Below are positions 24,390 through 31,881 of a stretch of DNA of 64,000 bases, in pieces (position 1 is the first letter of the stretch; each line of letters starts with the position of its first letter). This DNA comes from Caldifarciminota bacterium (GTDB lineage: Bacteria > Hydrothermota > UBA3072): positions 37,625 through 101,624 of the forward strand of contig JAFGHJ010000018.1 in NCBI GenBank assembly GCA_016930175.1. The letters are read 5' to 3'. Position numbers and translations under genes: made by a program. Under the pieces are notes generated by a model. It was not told where the DNA came from. It was given only the letters and a program-made list of their open reading frames with translations, and made no database searches.

Positions 24390-24612
24390 TTCCTCGTTCT
24401 CGGTTCGTATCAGAAGATTCTACGAATCAAAGTTGAATAGATAAATAGCTAAATAGAGAAATTGTTACCCTTCTCCCATTTCCCAATTTTTCAATTTTCC
24501 TAAATACGGCTTACCGCTTGCTGATCAACGCTTTAACGCCCTAACATCTCACTATTTTTCTTCTAAATTTTTTAGCGGGCAACATAATATATCTGCGTTT
24601 ATCTGTGTCCAA
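24390..24612. repeat. Intergenic repeat mosaic with inverted module A
   Basis: gattctacgaatcaaagttg, aatagctaaatagagaaat and cccatttcccaatttttcaa are the reverse complement of module A. gctttaacgccctaacatct and atctgcgtttatctgtgtcc follow. It ends right at the promoter of the WG-repeat gene. No gene within the 360-nt gap. Confidence 0.6.
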
Positions 24613-24619
24613 TTTCGCC

Positions 24620-24648
24620 TTGACATTTTGACTCAAATCCCCTATAAT
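24620..24648 (+). promoter_or_regulatory. Consensus promoter for WG-repeat gene
   Basis: TTGACA (24620-24625), 17 nt, TATAAT (24643-24648), in CCTTGACA context. The ATG is at 24673 after AAGGGGGGTATC. Confidence 0.75.
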
Positions 24649-24672
24649 TGAAACATAAATAAGGGGGGTATC

Positions 24673-25485
24673 ATGAAAAAATTTATTTTTTTCAAGACAA
24701 TTATTTTAGTTCTGATTATCGGAATGCCTTTCATAGCGAACAGCAAGAATAATAGCAGAGAATTAATCCTTATACCCGCAAAAAAGGGTGCAACCTGGGG
24801 ATACGTATCTCCAAATTCAGAGAAAGCGATACCATTCATATATGATGGCGCCTTAGTTTTTTCCGAAGGTTTAGCTCCAGTTTTGAAAAACAGCAAATGC
24901 GGATATATAGATAAATCCGGGAAAGTGGTTATTCCCTTTGAATATGATGGCGTCTTAGATTTTTCCGAAGGTCTGGCTGCAGTTGTAAAGGATAATAAAT
25001 GCGGATATATCGATAAATCCGGAAAGGTGGTTATTCCCTTTGAATACGATGATACCTATGATTTTTCCGAAGGTCTGGCCACGGTTATAAAAAATAATAA
25101 ATGCGGATATATCGATAAATCCGGAAAGGTGGTTATTCCCTTTGAATATGATGATACACGCGATTTTTCCGAAGGTCTGGCCGCAGTTCAAAAAGACGGT
25201 AAATGGGGATATATCGATAAATCCGGAAAGGTGGTTATTCCCTTTGAATATACTGCTTTTCCTCCGGGGATTTTCTCCGAAGGCCTGGCTTCAGCAGTTA
25301 AGGACATTGCGAGAACCGGATTCATCGATAAATCCGGAAATGAGGCTATTCCCTTTGAATATGATGATGCCCTGGATTTTTCCGAAGGTTTCGCCGCAGT
25401 TGTTAAGGATAATAAATGGGGTGTAATCGATAAAACAGGGAAGACAGTTATAGAATTTGTTTACGATGATATTATATGGCCTTAG
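24673..25485 (+). CDS. Secreted WG-repeat protein
   Basis: 270 aa with a signal peptide (IILVLIIGMPFIANS) followed by about seven WG repeats of about 35 residues (KCGYIDKSGKVVIPFEYD, DFSEGLAAV). Repeats 2-5 are nearly identical at the DNA level, indicating recent tandem duplication. WG-repeat proteins are probably beta-sheet scaffolds; their function is unknown. It has its own consensus promoter. Confidence 0.88.
   Translation: MKKFIFFKTIILVLIIGMPFIANSKNNSRELILIPAKKGATWGYVSPNSEKAIPFIYDGALVFSEGLAPVLKNSKCGYIDKSGKVVIPFEYDGVLDFSEGLAAVVKDNKCGYIDKSGKVVIPFEYDDTYDFSEGLATVIKNNKCGYIDKSGKVVIPFEYDDTRDFSEGLAAVQKDGKWGYIDKSGKVVIPFEYTAFPPGIFSEGLASAVKDIARTGFIDKSGNEAIPFEYDDALDFSEGFAAVVKDNKWGVIDKTGKTVIEFVYDDIIWP
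24900..25240 (+). repeat. Tandem WG-repeat units (about 105 bp)
   Basis: The segment ggatatatcgataaatccgg and the following ggtggttattccctttgaat recur every about 105 bp with few changes over four units. Confidence 0.8.
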
Positions 25486-25651
25486 ACGATAGAAATCACG
25501 GAGTAGAGAGTAGTTAGCAGGTATTAGGTATTAGTTCCTGGTCCGTTGTTCGTGGTTAACTTAAGTTTCGAGTTTCAGGTTTAAGGTTTCGAGAAAAAAA
25601 ATAAAACAACAGAATCCTGAAAATCAGCGTTTATCTGCGTCCTATTTCTCC

Positions 25652-25680
25652 TTGACTTTTATCTTTCTTTCCAATATCAT
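25652..25680 (+). promoter_or_regulatory. Promoter for DUF4180 gene
   Basis: CCTTGACT context: TTGACT (25652-25657), 17 nt, TATCAT (25675-25680). The ATG is at 25699, so the leader is about 12 nt with no ribosome site. Directly upstream is an aatcagcgtttatctgcgtc repeat. Confidence 0.6.
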
Positions 25681-25698
25681 TAAAAATAGCTATATCCA

Positions 25699-26082
25699 AT
25701 GAAAATAGATATACTTGATATAAATGGAGTTTGTATTGCCGAAATAGTATCGGACGATATTGAAATTCGTAATGTCCAGGATGCTCTGGATATTCTTTCA
25801 GAATGTTATTCGATAGGAGCAAGCAGCATAATCTTAAATGAGAAAAATATTGTTCCTGATTTCTTTGATTTAAAAACGGGATTGGCTGGAGAAATACTCC
25901 GGAAATTTTCGATGTATCATTTTAAACTTGCTATAGTAGGGGATTTCTCGGATGTTTCAAGTAAAAGCTTGAAAGATTTTATTTACGAGAGTAACAAAAC
26001 AGGTGATACCTGCTTCGTAAGTTCGGTCGATGAAGCAAAAGAAAGATTGGTATATATTAGTAAGATTAGACCCTCTTTTTAA
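25699..26082 (+). CDS. DUF4180 protein
   Basis: 127 aa cytosolic protein. It matches DUF4180 through residues about 25-110: VQDALDILSECYSIGASSII, FFDLKTGLAGEILRKFS, KLAIVGDFS and SLKDFIYESNKTGDTCFVSS. Its function is unknown. It reads from its own promoter with a very short leader. Confidence 0.85.
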   Translation: MKIDILDINGVCIAEIVSDDIEIRNVQDALDILSECYSIGASSIILNEKNIVPDFFDLKTGLAGEILRKFSMYHFKLAIVGDFSDVSSKSLKDFIYESNKTGDTCFVSSVDEAKERLVYISKIRPSF

Positions 26083-26089
26083 GATTCTT

Positions 26090-26289
26090 TGAATCCTGGT
26101 CGAGTCGTTAAATGGTTGAGTAGTTGAGTTGTTAAGTAGGAAAACAAAAATATAATCTTTGTGTTCTTTGCGTCTCTGTGTGAGATATTAGTTTTTTGGG
26201 TGCATGGGATGGGGTTTAAACAACAAAAAACCTCAGTGTTCTCTGTAAGTTTGTTTTTTCTCTGTGGGCTCTGTGGTTCAATTTCTTTT
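26090..26289. repeat. Intergenic repeat mosaic
   Basis: ttaaatggttgagtagttga type, then two cacagagaacacagag-type tracts in inverted orientation (ctttgcgtctctgtgtgaga; ctctgtgggctctgtggttc) around a ggatggggtttaaac stretch. No gene. Confidence 0.55.
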
Positions 26290-26302
26290 GGGGAGGTGGT
26301 GG
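26290..26302 (+). promoter_or_regulatory. G-tract upstream of TIGR03546/03545 promoter
   Basis: GGGGAGGTGGTGG lies 8 nt before TTGACA. Similar G-rich tracts precede the -35 boxes at 43.09 kb and, on the minus strand, 30.34 kb. Confidence 0.5.
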
Positions 26303-26310
26303 TATCTATC

Positions 26311-26338
26311 TTGACAAGCTTATGAAAACTCGTACAAT
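26311..26338 (+). promoter_or_regulatory. Promoter for TIGR03546-TIGR03545 operon
   Basis: TTGACA (26311-26316), 16 nt, TACAAT (26333-26338), in CTTGACA context. The ATG is at 26363 and the leader is under 20 nt. Confidence 0.65.
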
Positions 26339-26362
26339 TAATATCGAAAGTTCTTTAATATT

Positions 26363-26902
26363 ATGATTGTTACCTGGTTTGCGAAAGTTTTTGTGGCAAT
26401 AAACTCGAATAAAAAAACATCGCAGATTGCGCTGGCGATAGCTTTCGCTTTTCTTCTTGCGCTGATTCCCAAAGCGAACCTTTTCTGGATATCCTTATTT
26501 GTTCTCACCTTCTTTCTTAAAGTAAATCAAGCGGTGGAAATGGTCTTCATCGCAGTTTTCAGTCTGTTTCTTGATTTCCTGGATACATTTCTCGATAAAA
26601 TCGGATTCGCTATTCTTACAGTTCCCTCTTTGGGTGACTTCTTTACGAAACTTTTCAACAGCCCGTTCTTTTATATGACGAAGTATTATAATTCTATTGT
26701 TATGGGCGGACTGGTGGTGGGATTGGCAATGTTTGTACCGATTTACTTTTTGTCTAAGTATCTGGTCGATATTTACCGCGATAAGGTTAGAGAAAAAATT
26801 GCAAACAACAAATTTGTTAAGGCAGTAGTGAACCAACCAATCCTGGTTGGCATTAAAAACAAATTTGGTGCTGCTGTTAGGTTTTACGATAATATCAGGT
26901 AA
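26363..26902 (+). CDS. TIGR03546 family membrane protein
   Basis: 179 aa with about four to five hydrophobic helices (IALAIAFAFLLALIP, FWISLFVLTFFLKVN, VFIAVFSLFLDFLD, SIVMGGLVVGLAMFVPIYFL). It matches the DUF2062-like TIGR03546 family in pattern and in its pairing with TIGR03545. It is an inner-membrane protein of unknown function. The downstream partner starts 5 nt after its stop. Confidence 0.85.
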   Translation: MIVTWFAKVFVAINSNKKTSQIALAIAFAFLLALIPKANLFWISLFVLTFFLKVNQAVEMVFIAVFSLFLDFLDTFLDKIGFAILTVPSLGDFFTKLFNSPFFYMTKYYNSIVMGGLVVGLAMFVPIYFLSKYLVDIYRDKVREKIANNKFVKAVVNQPILVGIKNKFGAAVRFYDNIR

Positions 26903-26907
26903 TTTAT

Positions 26908-28977
26908 ATGAGTGAAGAGAAAAAAATATCGAAACTATTTAAAGGAACATTCTCTGAGGAAGAATTTAGAAAGAAAATCCTTCGCAAACTCTACATACAC
27001 GAGTACAGAAATTATATAAATGAAGTTTTTACCCGGGATAGTGAAGGCAAATATAAATTAAAGGAAAACCTCGGCAAAAAAGATATAAAGAAACTCAAAA
27101 GTATTGCGAAGAGCATTAAAAGCAACGAAGGATTCGTCCTCCGGGGCAAGCTGGCTCTTATCCTGATTTTTCTCATCGGAATAATAGTCTTCAATATCGT
27201 TTTTCTGGATAGGCTACTTGAGCGAGCGATAGAAAGAAATCTAGAAACTATATTCGAGGCAAAAGCGGACATGAGGGGGCTGGATTTGCAGATTTTTAAA
27301 GGGCGTCTTCTTTTTCAATCTCTCGAAGTCGCTAACAGCAGAAAACCTTTCCGCAATTTATTTGAACTCGGAGAGGTTGATTTACAGCTCGATATCGAGC
27401 AGCTCGTAAGGAATAAGGTCGTCATCAACAATGTTAAATTACAGGAAATCAGGTGGGATACGGAAAGAAAAACCTCCGGAGCCCTTCCGGGAGCACGTGT
27501 TTCAAAGGCAGAAGAGATGGGGGAGGAAGAAGGGAAAACTTTTGTGGGTGCTTTTCTGGAAGACGCGGGAAAAGTCGTAGCTGATATTATAAAGAAAGAA
27601 ATGGAAAATATCAAATCCCCGAAACTTTTGGAAGAACTTCCAAGAAAATATACGAATTTAAAGATGGCGTGGGAAGAAACCTTAAAGGGTCAAAAGAAAG
27701 AACTGGAAAATCTTCCGAAATTGGTTGAACCGGTAAAAGCGATAAAGTTAGAAAATATAAAAACCGCCGACGAGGCATTAAGCGCTTATAACATGGTCGA
27801 TGAAACATATAAATCCATAAAGTTGACGGAAACGAATCTTATAAAATCCTACGATAAACTAAAAACAGATCTGGTTATGGCTAACAATGATAAAAAAAAC
27901 GTTAGCGCAACCATCAGCTCGGATCTGGCGTATCTCTCTTCTTTTATCAAATCACCTGAAAAGGGAGAAGAAATTGCCAGCGCGATTCTTGACCCTTACA
28001 TAGAGAAATATCTTGGCGAGATACACGGCAAATTTAAAAGGTGGAATTATTACTTTGAAAAACTAAAACCTATGATAAAGAGGAAAGAAGGAAGGGAATT
28101 GATATTAAGGGCTTATGGTCGAGACGTTACTTATCCCTGTGTGGCAATTCCGAAGTTCTGGCTTCAGAACATGGATGTTTCTCTGGGCAGTAACCAAGAA
28201 CGAAATCTTTACAGCGTAAAAGCCACCGATATAACAAGCGATCAGAATGTAATAAATAACCCGACCACTTTTTCTATCAAAAGAATTAAAAGCAGTGAAG
28301 AAGTCGAGTGGGCGGGTTTGATAGATAAAAGGGAAAACAGGGAAAAATCGGCAGAGTTCGATTTTAAAGCAAAGAATATACCATTTGTCTTAGGAGAAGG
28401 CATGAAAGCCTTGAAAGTCAGCAGCGTAAAAGGCACCTATAATCTCTACGGAGAACTTTCTTTTGACCGTCTAAATAGAGCAGGCGGAACTCTGCATTTA
28501 CAACTTTCCAATCTCGCGCTGGATTTAAGTGACAAGGAAGATAAAATCGCGGCAAATATCAAAGGTGTTCTTTCTTCTAATCCTGTGGATATCGAAGTTA
28601 GTTACACTGTCAGCGAAGACGGAAAATATACTTTCAAGATAAAGAGCAATCTGGATAAATTAATTTCCGGGACAATAAGTAAATTGGTAACGGAGTGGGT
28701 AAACGAAACCAAGGCTAAACTCGACGCGGAATTGAATAATTTGCTCAGAGCTAAACTCGAGGAATACCAGGATAATTATAAAGGCTTTATCTCCCTGGAA
28801 GAGGACCTTAAAGGGAATCTTCGGGAGGTAAAGACATATACGGAATTGGTCGAAAAGAAAAAACAAGAACTGCAGAAGAAGATAGACGAAAAGAAAACAG
28901 AAGCAAAGGGAAAAGTCGAAGATAAAGCAAAAGAAGAAGTCGAAAAGCTCAAAGAAAAAATAAAACTTCCTTTTTAA
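26908..28977 (+). CDS. TIGR03545 family AsmA-like envelope protein
   Basis: 689 aa. A cytosolic N-terminus of about 85 residues, one membrane helix (LALILIFLIGIIVFNIVF), then an AsmA-like start (MRGLDLQIFKGRLLFQSLEV, VVINNVKLQEIRWDT). Long coiled segments and a second AsmA-like beta region (about 430-600) follow. It ends in a K/E coiled coil. TIGR03545 and TIGR03546 travel together. The likely site of action is the periplasmic side of the inner membrane, perhaps lipid transport like other AsmA-like proteins (inference). Confidence 0.85.
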   Translation: MSEEKKISKLFKGTFSEEEFRKKILRKLYIHEYRNYINEVFTRDSEGKYKLKENLGKKDIKKLKSIAKSIKSNEGFVLRGKLALILIFLIGIIVFNIVFLDRLLERAIERNLETIFEAKADMRGLDLQIFKGRLLFQSLEVANSRKPFRNLFELGEVDLQLDIEQLVRNKVVINNVKLQEIRWDTERKTSGALPGARVSKAEEMGEEEGKTFVGAFLEDAGKVVADIIKKEMENIKSPKLLEELPRKYTNLKMAWEETLKGQKKELENLPKLVEPVKAIKLENIKTADEALSAYNMVDETYKSIKLTETNLIKSYDKLKTDLVMANNDKKNVSATISSDLAYLSSFIKSPEKGEEIASAILDPYIEKYLGEIHGKFKRWNYYFEKLKPMIKRKEGRELILRAYGRDVTYPCVAIPKFWLQNMDVSLGSNQERNLYSVKATDITSDQNVINNPTTFSIKRIKSSEEVEWAGLIDKRENREKSAEFDFKAKNIPFVLGEGMKALKVSSVKGTYNLYGELSFDRLNRAGGTLHLQLSNLALDLSDKEDKIAANIKGVLSSNPVDIEVSYTVSEDGKYTFKIKSNLDKLISGTISKLVTEWVNETKAKLDAELNNLLRAKLEEYQDNYKGFISLEEDLKGNLREVKTYTELVEKKKQELQKKIDEKKTEAKGKVEDKAKEEVEKLKEKIKLPF

Positions 28978-29064
28978 TAGATGTTGATTCGAAACACGAA
29001 ACACATAACACGCAAATTTAAGTAACGACGAACTCTAAAATTCAAAAAAAGAGACCTGACACCT

Positions 29065-29814
29065 CTACGGCTTGATCTTTCTAAATAAGATATTCATTAT
29101 TTGAACTGTCATAAAAATATTGTCATCCACAACTTCCATTTTATATTTATTGACAACCTCGCCTGCTTCACCATCTATGAGATCCTGATATCTTTTATTG
29201 TATTTTCTGGGATATCTTATATATGAATCAAATATCTTCTCCTTGATAAATCCCTGATTGTTAAAAAGTTCTATTATTTCATTTTCGTAATAGAAATGAT
29301 TATGACCATCTTCTAGAAATTTTTGAAACTCATCAATAAATCCTTTTTTGTCTATATCATATGTTTTTGCATCGGATAGAATGAAGAACCCGCCCTTTTC
29401 CAATACCCTGTTAATTTCTCTAATCGAATGATTTATGTTCGGAAAATGATGCATGGCATACCGGGATATACCGCCGCTAAAAAATCCATCCGGATATGGA
29501 AAGTTAATACCATCATAGGCTTCAAATTTAATGTTTTTTAATCCTTTCTCCTTCACGATCTGTTTGTTTTTCATTATAGAATTCTCTACAATATCGAGGC
29601 CTTCAACAAAAATACTTTTATTCTTTTCTGCTAACGCAAATGCTAAATAGCCGTTTCCTGTGCCGAGATCGAGGTAATGACAATCCGGTTTTAACTCGAA
29701 TAGATTAAGCAGATTTCTTAAATGTTTCTCATCGCTATGAATCTTTTTGTATCCATCGGTATGAAGTATTGAATCGAATTTTTGTCTTGTTTTTTCTATT
29801 TGCTCTTTTTCCAT
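29065..29814 (-). CDS. Class I SAM-dependent methyltransferase
   Basis: 249 aa. Motif I is HYLDLGTGNGYLAFALA (residues about 41-57), with an acidic end of strand 2 in VEGLDIVENS and motif IV in GGISRYAMHHFPN. The post-motif VLEKGGFFILSDAK is typical of UbiE/Methyltransf_11 proteins. Its substrate is unknown. It is 54 nt downstream of the membrane-protein gene 29869-30294 and may be the second gene of its operon. Confidence 0.9.
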   Translation of the reverse strand: MEKEQIEKTRQKFDSILHTDGYKKIHSDEKHLRNLLNLFELKPDCHYLDLGTGNGYLAFALAEKNKSIFVEGLDIVENSIMKNKQIVKEKGLKNIKFEAYDGINFPYPDGFFSGGISRYAMHHFPNINHSIREINRVLEKGGFFILSDAKTYDIDKKGFIDEFQKFLEDGHNHFYYENEIIELFNNQGFIKEKIFDSYIRYPRKYNKRYQDLIDGEAGEVVNKYKMEVVDDNIFMTVQIMNILFRKIKP

Positions 29815-29868
29815 AAAACACCACGGAGTGAAAAATCGTGATGAAAAAGGGACCGAAGTACCCTATAT

Positions 29869-30294
29869 CTAAGACCTGAGCTGCAACCTTGGTTCCCCCC
29901 ATTCTTTAAGGTATCTCTCAAAAGTATTTTTTATTTCCGGATCATCGGTTTTTACTTCCATGTTTCTTATTTTGTTTTCGTATGTTTTTCCCCAGAGACC
30001 AACGAAAAGAGTTATCACTCCAAATAGAAACAGTATAAGAGCCGCCTCTCCGAATAATTTATTCAGTACCAGAACCCCCAAAACAACCATTAGCAAAACA
30101 TAGAAAACAATATAGTATACCGCAAGTTTCATGTTGAGATTGATAACTTCTTTAACTATTTCCAGATCATTCATCGACATAATCATACCACCCGTTTCTC
30201 TCAATGCGGTTTTTATCTTCGAGACAGCATAGAAATGGAAAATCAGTGCTACCAAGACCGAACATCCGAGTATAATTAAAGAAATTTGAAACAT
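29869..30294 (-). CDS. Small membrane protein, unknown
   Basis: 141 aa. Three hydrophobic helices (IILGCSVLVALIFHFYAV, YYIVFYVLLMVVLGVLVL, ALILFLFGVITLFVGLW) and a charged C-terminal cytosolic or periplasmic tail. No family recognised. The ATG follows GGGAGG, and the gene has a strong minus promoter with an upstream G-tract. Confidence 0.7.
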   Translation of the reverse strand: MFQISLIILGCSVLVALIFHFYAVSKIKTALRETGGMIMSMNDLEIVKEVINLNMKLAVYYIVFYVLLMVVLGVLVLNKLFGEAALILFLFGVITLFVGLWGKTYENKIRNMEVKTDDPEIKNTFERYLKEWGEPRLQLRS

Positions 30295-30316
30295 AAAACC
30301 TCCCTATTTTTATCTA

Positions 30317-30345
30317 ATTGTAAATAAAAACTTTTATCATGTCAA
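30317..30345 (-). promoter_or_regulatory. Promoter for membrane protein/methyltransferase operon
   Basis: Minus strand TTGACA (30345-30340), 17 nt, TACAAT (30322-30317), about 23 nt before the ATG. A GGGGGTGGTGGG tract (30371-30360) lies 14 nt upstream of the -35 box. Confidence 0.65.
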
Positions 30346-30374
30346 GATTGTTTATTTGGCCCACCACCCCCATT

Positions 30375-30580
30375 TTTTACCACAGAGAACACAGAGAAAA
30401 AAGAACACACAGAGCACACTGAGATTTTTTGTTGTTTATGACTCCACTCAACCCTAAAATTAGCCACTGATTAACACGGATATTTTTGTTTATTTTCACT
30501 ACTAACTACCCTCTATACCCTTCCATCTACTTTTTTGACTCATGGCTTATAACTCGAGATACAGGACTATTTGCGAAGCA
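30375..30580. repeat. Intergenic repeat mosaic
   Basis: accacagagaacacagagaa and a second cacagagcacactgag unit are followed by ccactgattaacacggatat and ctcgagatacaggac-type text. It lies between two divergent promoters. No gene. Confidence 0.6.
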
Positions 30581-30587
30581 ACATCCC

Positions 30588-30616
30588 TTGACTTTTTATT
30601 TTTAAGGTGTTAAAAT
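30588..30616 (+). promoter_or_regulatory. Promoter for lipoprotein 30653
   Basis: CCTTGACT context: TTGACT (30588-30593), 17 nt, TAAAAT (30611-30616). The leader is about 30 nt and ends in ATGGAGGTATA before the ATG. Confidence 0.65.
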
Positions 30617-30652
30617 GAAATTCATGTTCAATTACGGAAAAATGGAGGTATA

Positions 30653-31672
30653 ATGAAAGTTATTAAAAATTTAGGCATTTCTTTAGTAAGTTTATTTTTG
30701 TCGATCCTACTAATGTTATGCTTCTCGGCATGCAACAAAACTAAAAGTGAAGCTTCCGAAGACCTTGTTAAGAGAATCGAGAAAGGGAATACTTTAGATG
30801 TAGAATTGGTTTTCGAATGCCCGGATCCTCTTGTGGCTGTCGATTCAGATAAAGAAGGAAACTTCTATCTTGCAAGTTATAACGGAGACGTATTCAGGGT
30901 TTCCAAAGACGGGGCGAATGACAAGGTTTATTCCGGCATTAATTGCTGCGGCTTCAGTCTCACATCCCTTACCGTACTACCTGGGGGAGATTTGATTGTG
31001 AATGATTGCGTGGACGATAAAGATGTCCTGTTCAGAATTTATAAAAACGGCGGTAGAATTAAAGTGGTTGAGATAGACGGCAATCTACTTTCTTTAACTT
31101 CGGATAATTCCGGAAGGATTTTTGCGGGAGTTTGGGTCAGCGAAGGGAATCTTACCGTCAACTTTAACCCCAATCACTTATCGGCAGCCGATTATATTGC
31201 CGGCAAGATTCTGAAAATCGACGAAAATGGGAAAACTGCGGAAATATATGAAGGTGGTTTACCTATGAATTTAAGAATCGATGCATCAGAAAAATTAACC
31301 GCAGCAATCTGGGGAAAAAAGGGAGGGTTTGAAGCTGAGGCAAAAAGTTATTCAGTAGCTGACCTGCGCCATATGTTCTGGGTTACTTTAACCGAAGATG
31401 CAAAAATAATATCTGTCGAAGGAGAAAAAAAGATAAATACGGGCGACTTAGAATCAATTTCGTCTTTCGACTTCTTAGGTAACGGCTCACTCGTGGTTCA
31501 GGGCATTCCTGCGATAGGCGGAGCAGGACTATATCTTTTAAAAGAAGGAACCGACCCGATAGAACTGACGTTCAATCAGGATAAAATCGACCACAGCATA
31601 ACCGGCCTTAAAGTCTCAAACGGAAGTTTGTTCTTCACAAACGTAGACGGGAAGTTCTATAGGGTAAAATAA
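30653..31672 (+). CDS. Lipoprotein with beta-propeller-like body
   Basis: 339 aa. Lipobox FSAC at about residue 26, then a Lys/Ser linker. The body has repeated four-strand units with DSDKEGNFYLASY, SDNSGRIFAGVW and LPGGDLIVND motifs, typical of NHL/SMP-30-like propellers. It is predicted to be anchored in the outer or inner membrane. Ligand unknown. Monocistronic. Confidence 0.8.
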   Translation: MKVIKNLGISLVSLFLSILLMLCFSACNKTKSEASEDLVKRIEKGNTLDVELVFECPDPLVAVDSDKEGNFYLASYNGDVFRVSKDGANDKVYSGINCCGFSLTSLTVLPGGDLIVNDCVDDKDVLFRIYKNGGRIKVVEIDGNLLSLTSDNSGRIFAGVWVSEGNLTVNFNPNHLSAADYIAGKILKIDENGKTAEIYEGGLPMNLRIDASEKLTAAIWGKKGGFEAEAKSYSVADLRHMFWVTLTEDAKIISVEGEKKINTGDLESISSFDFLGNGSLVVQGIPAIGGAGLYLLKEGTDPIELTFNQDKIDHSITGLKVSNGSLFFTNVDGKFYRVK

Positions 31673-31881
31673 CATATCTTCTGTTTAAAATATAAAAATT
31701 TTTTAAAGAAATTAGAATAACAGAACACTAAAACCCATAAAATCTTAAATTTACGTAAAAAATTTTTGTCTTTACTAATAAGTAATTTACATTCTTAAAA
31801 GCTAATTAATTCAATATCAACTACTTAATATTTGGAGCCGTTTTTGCACGAATACTTAAAGTCTCAAATAAGGAGGTTTGA

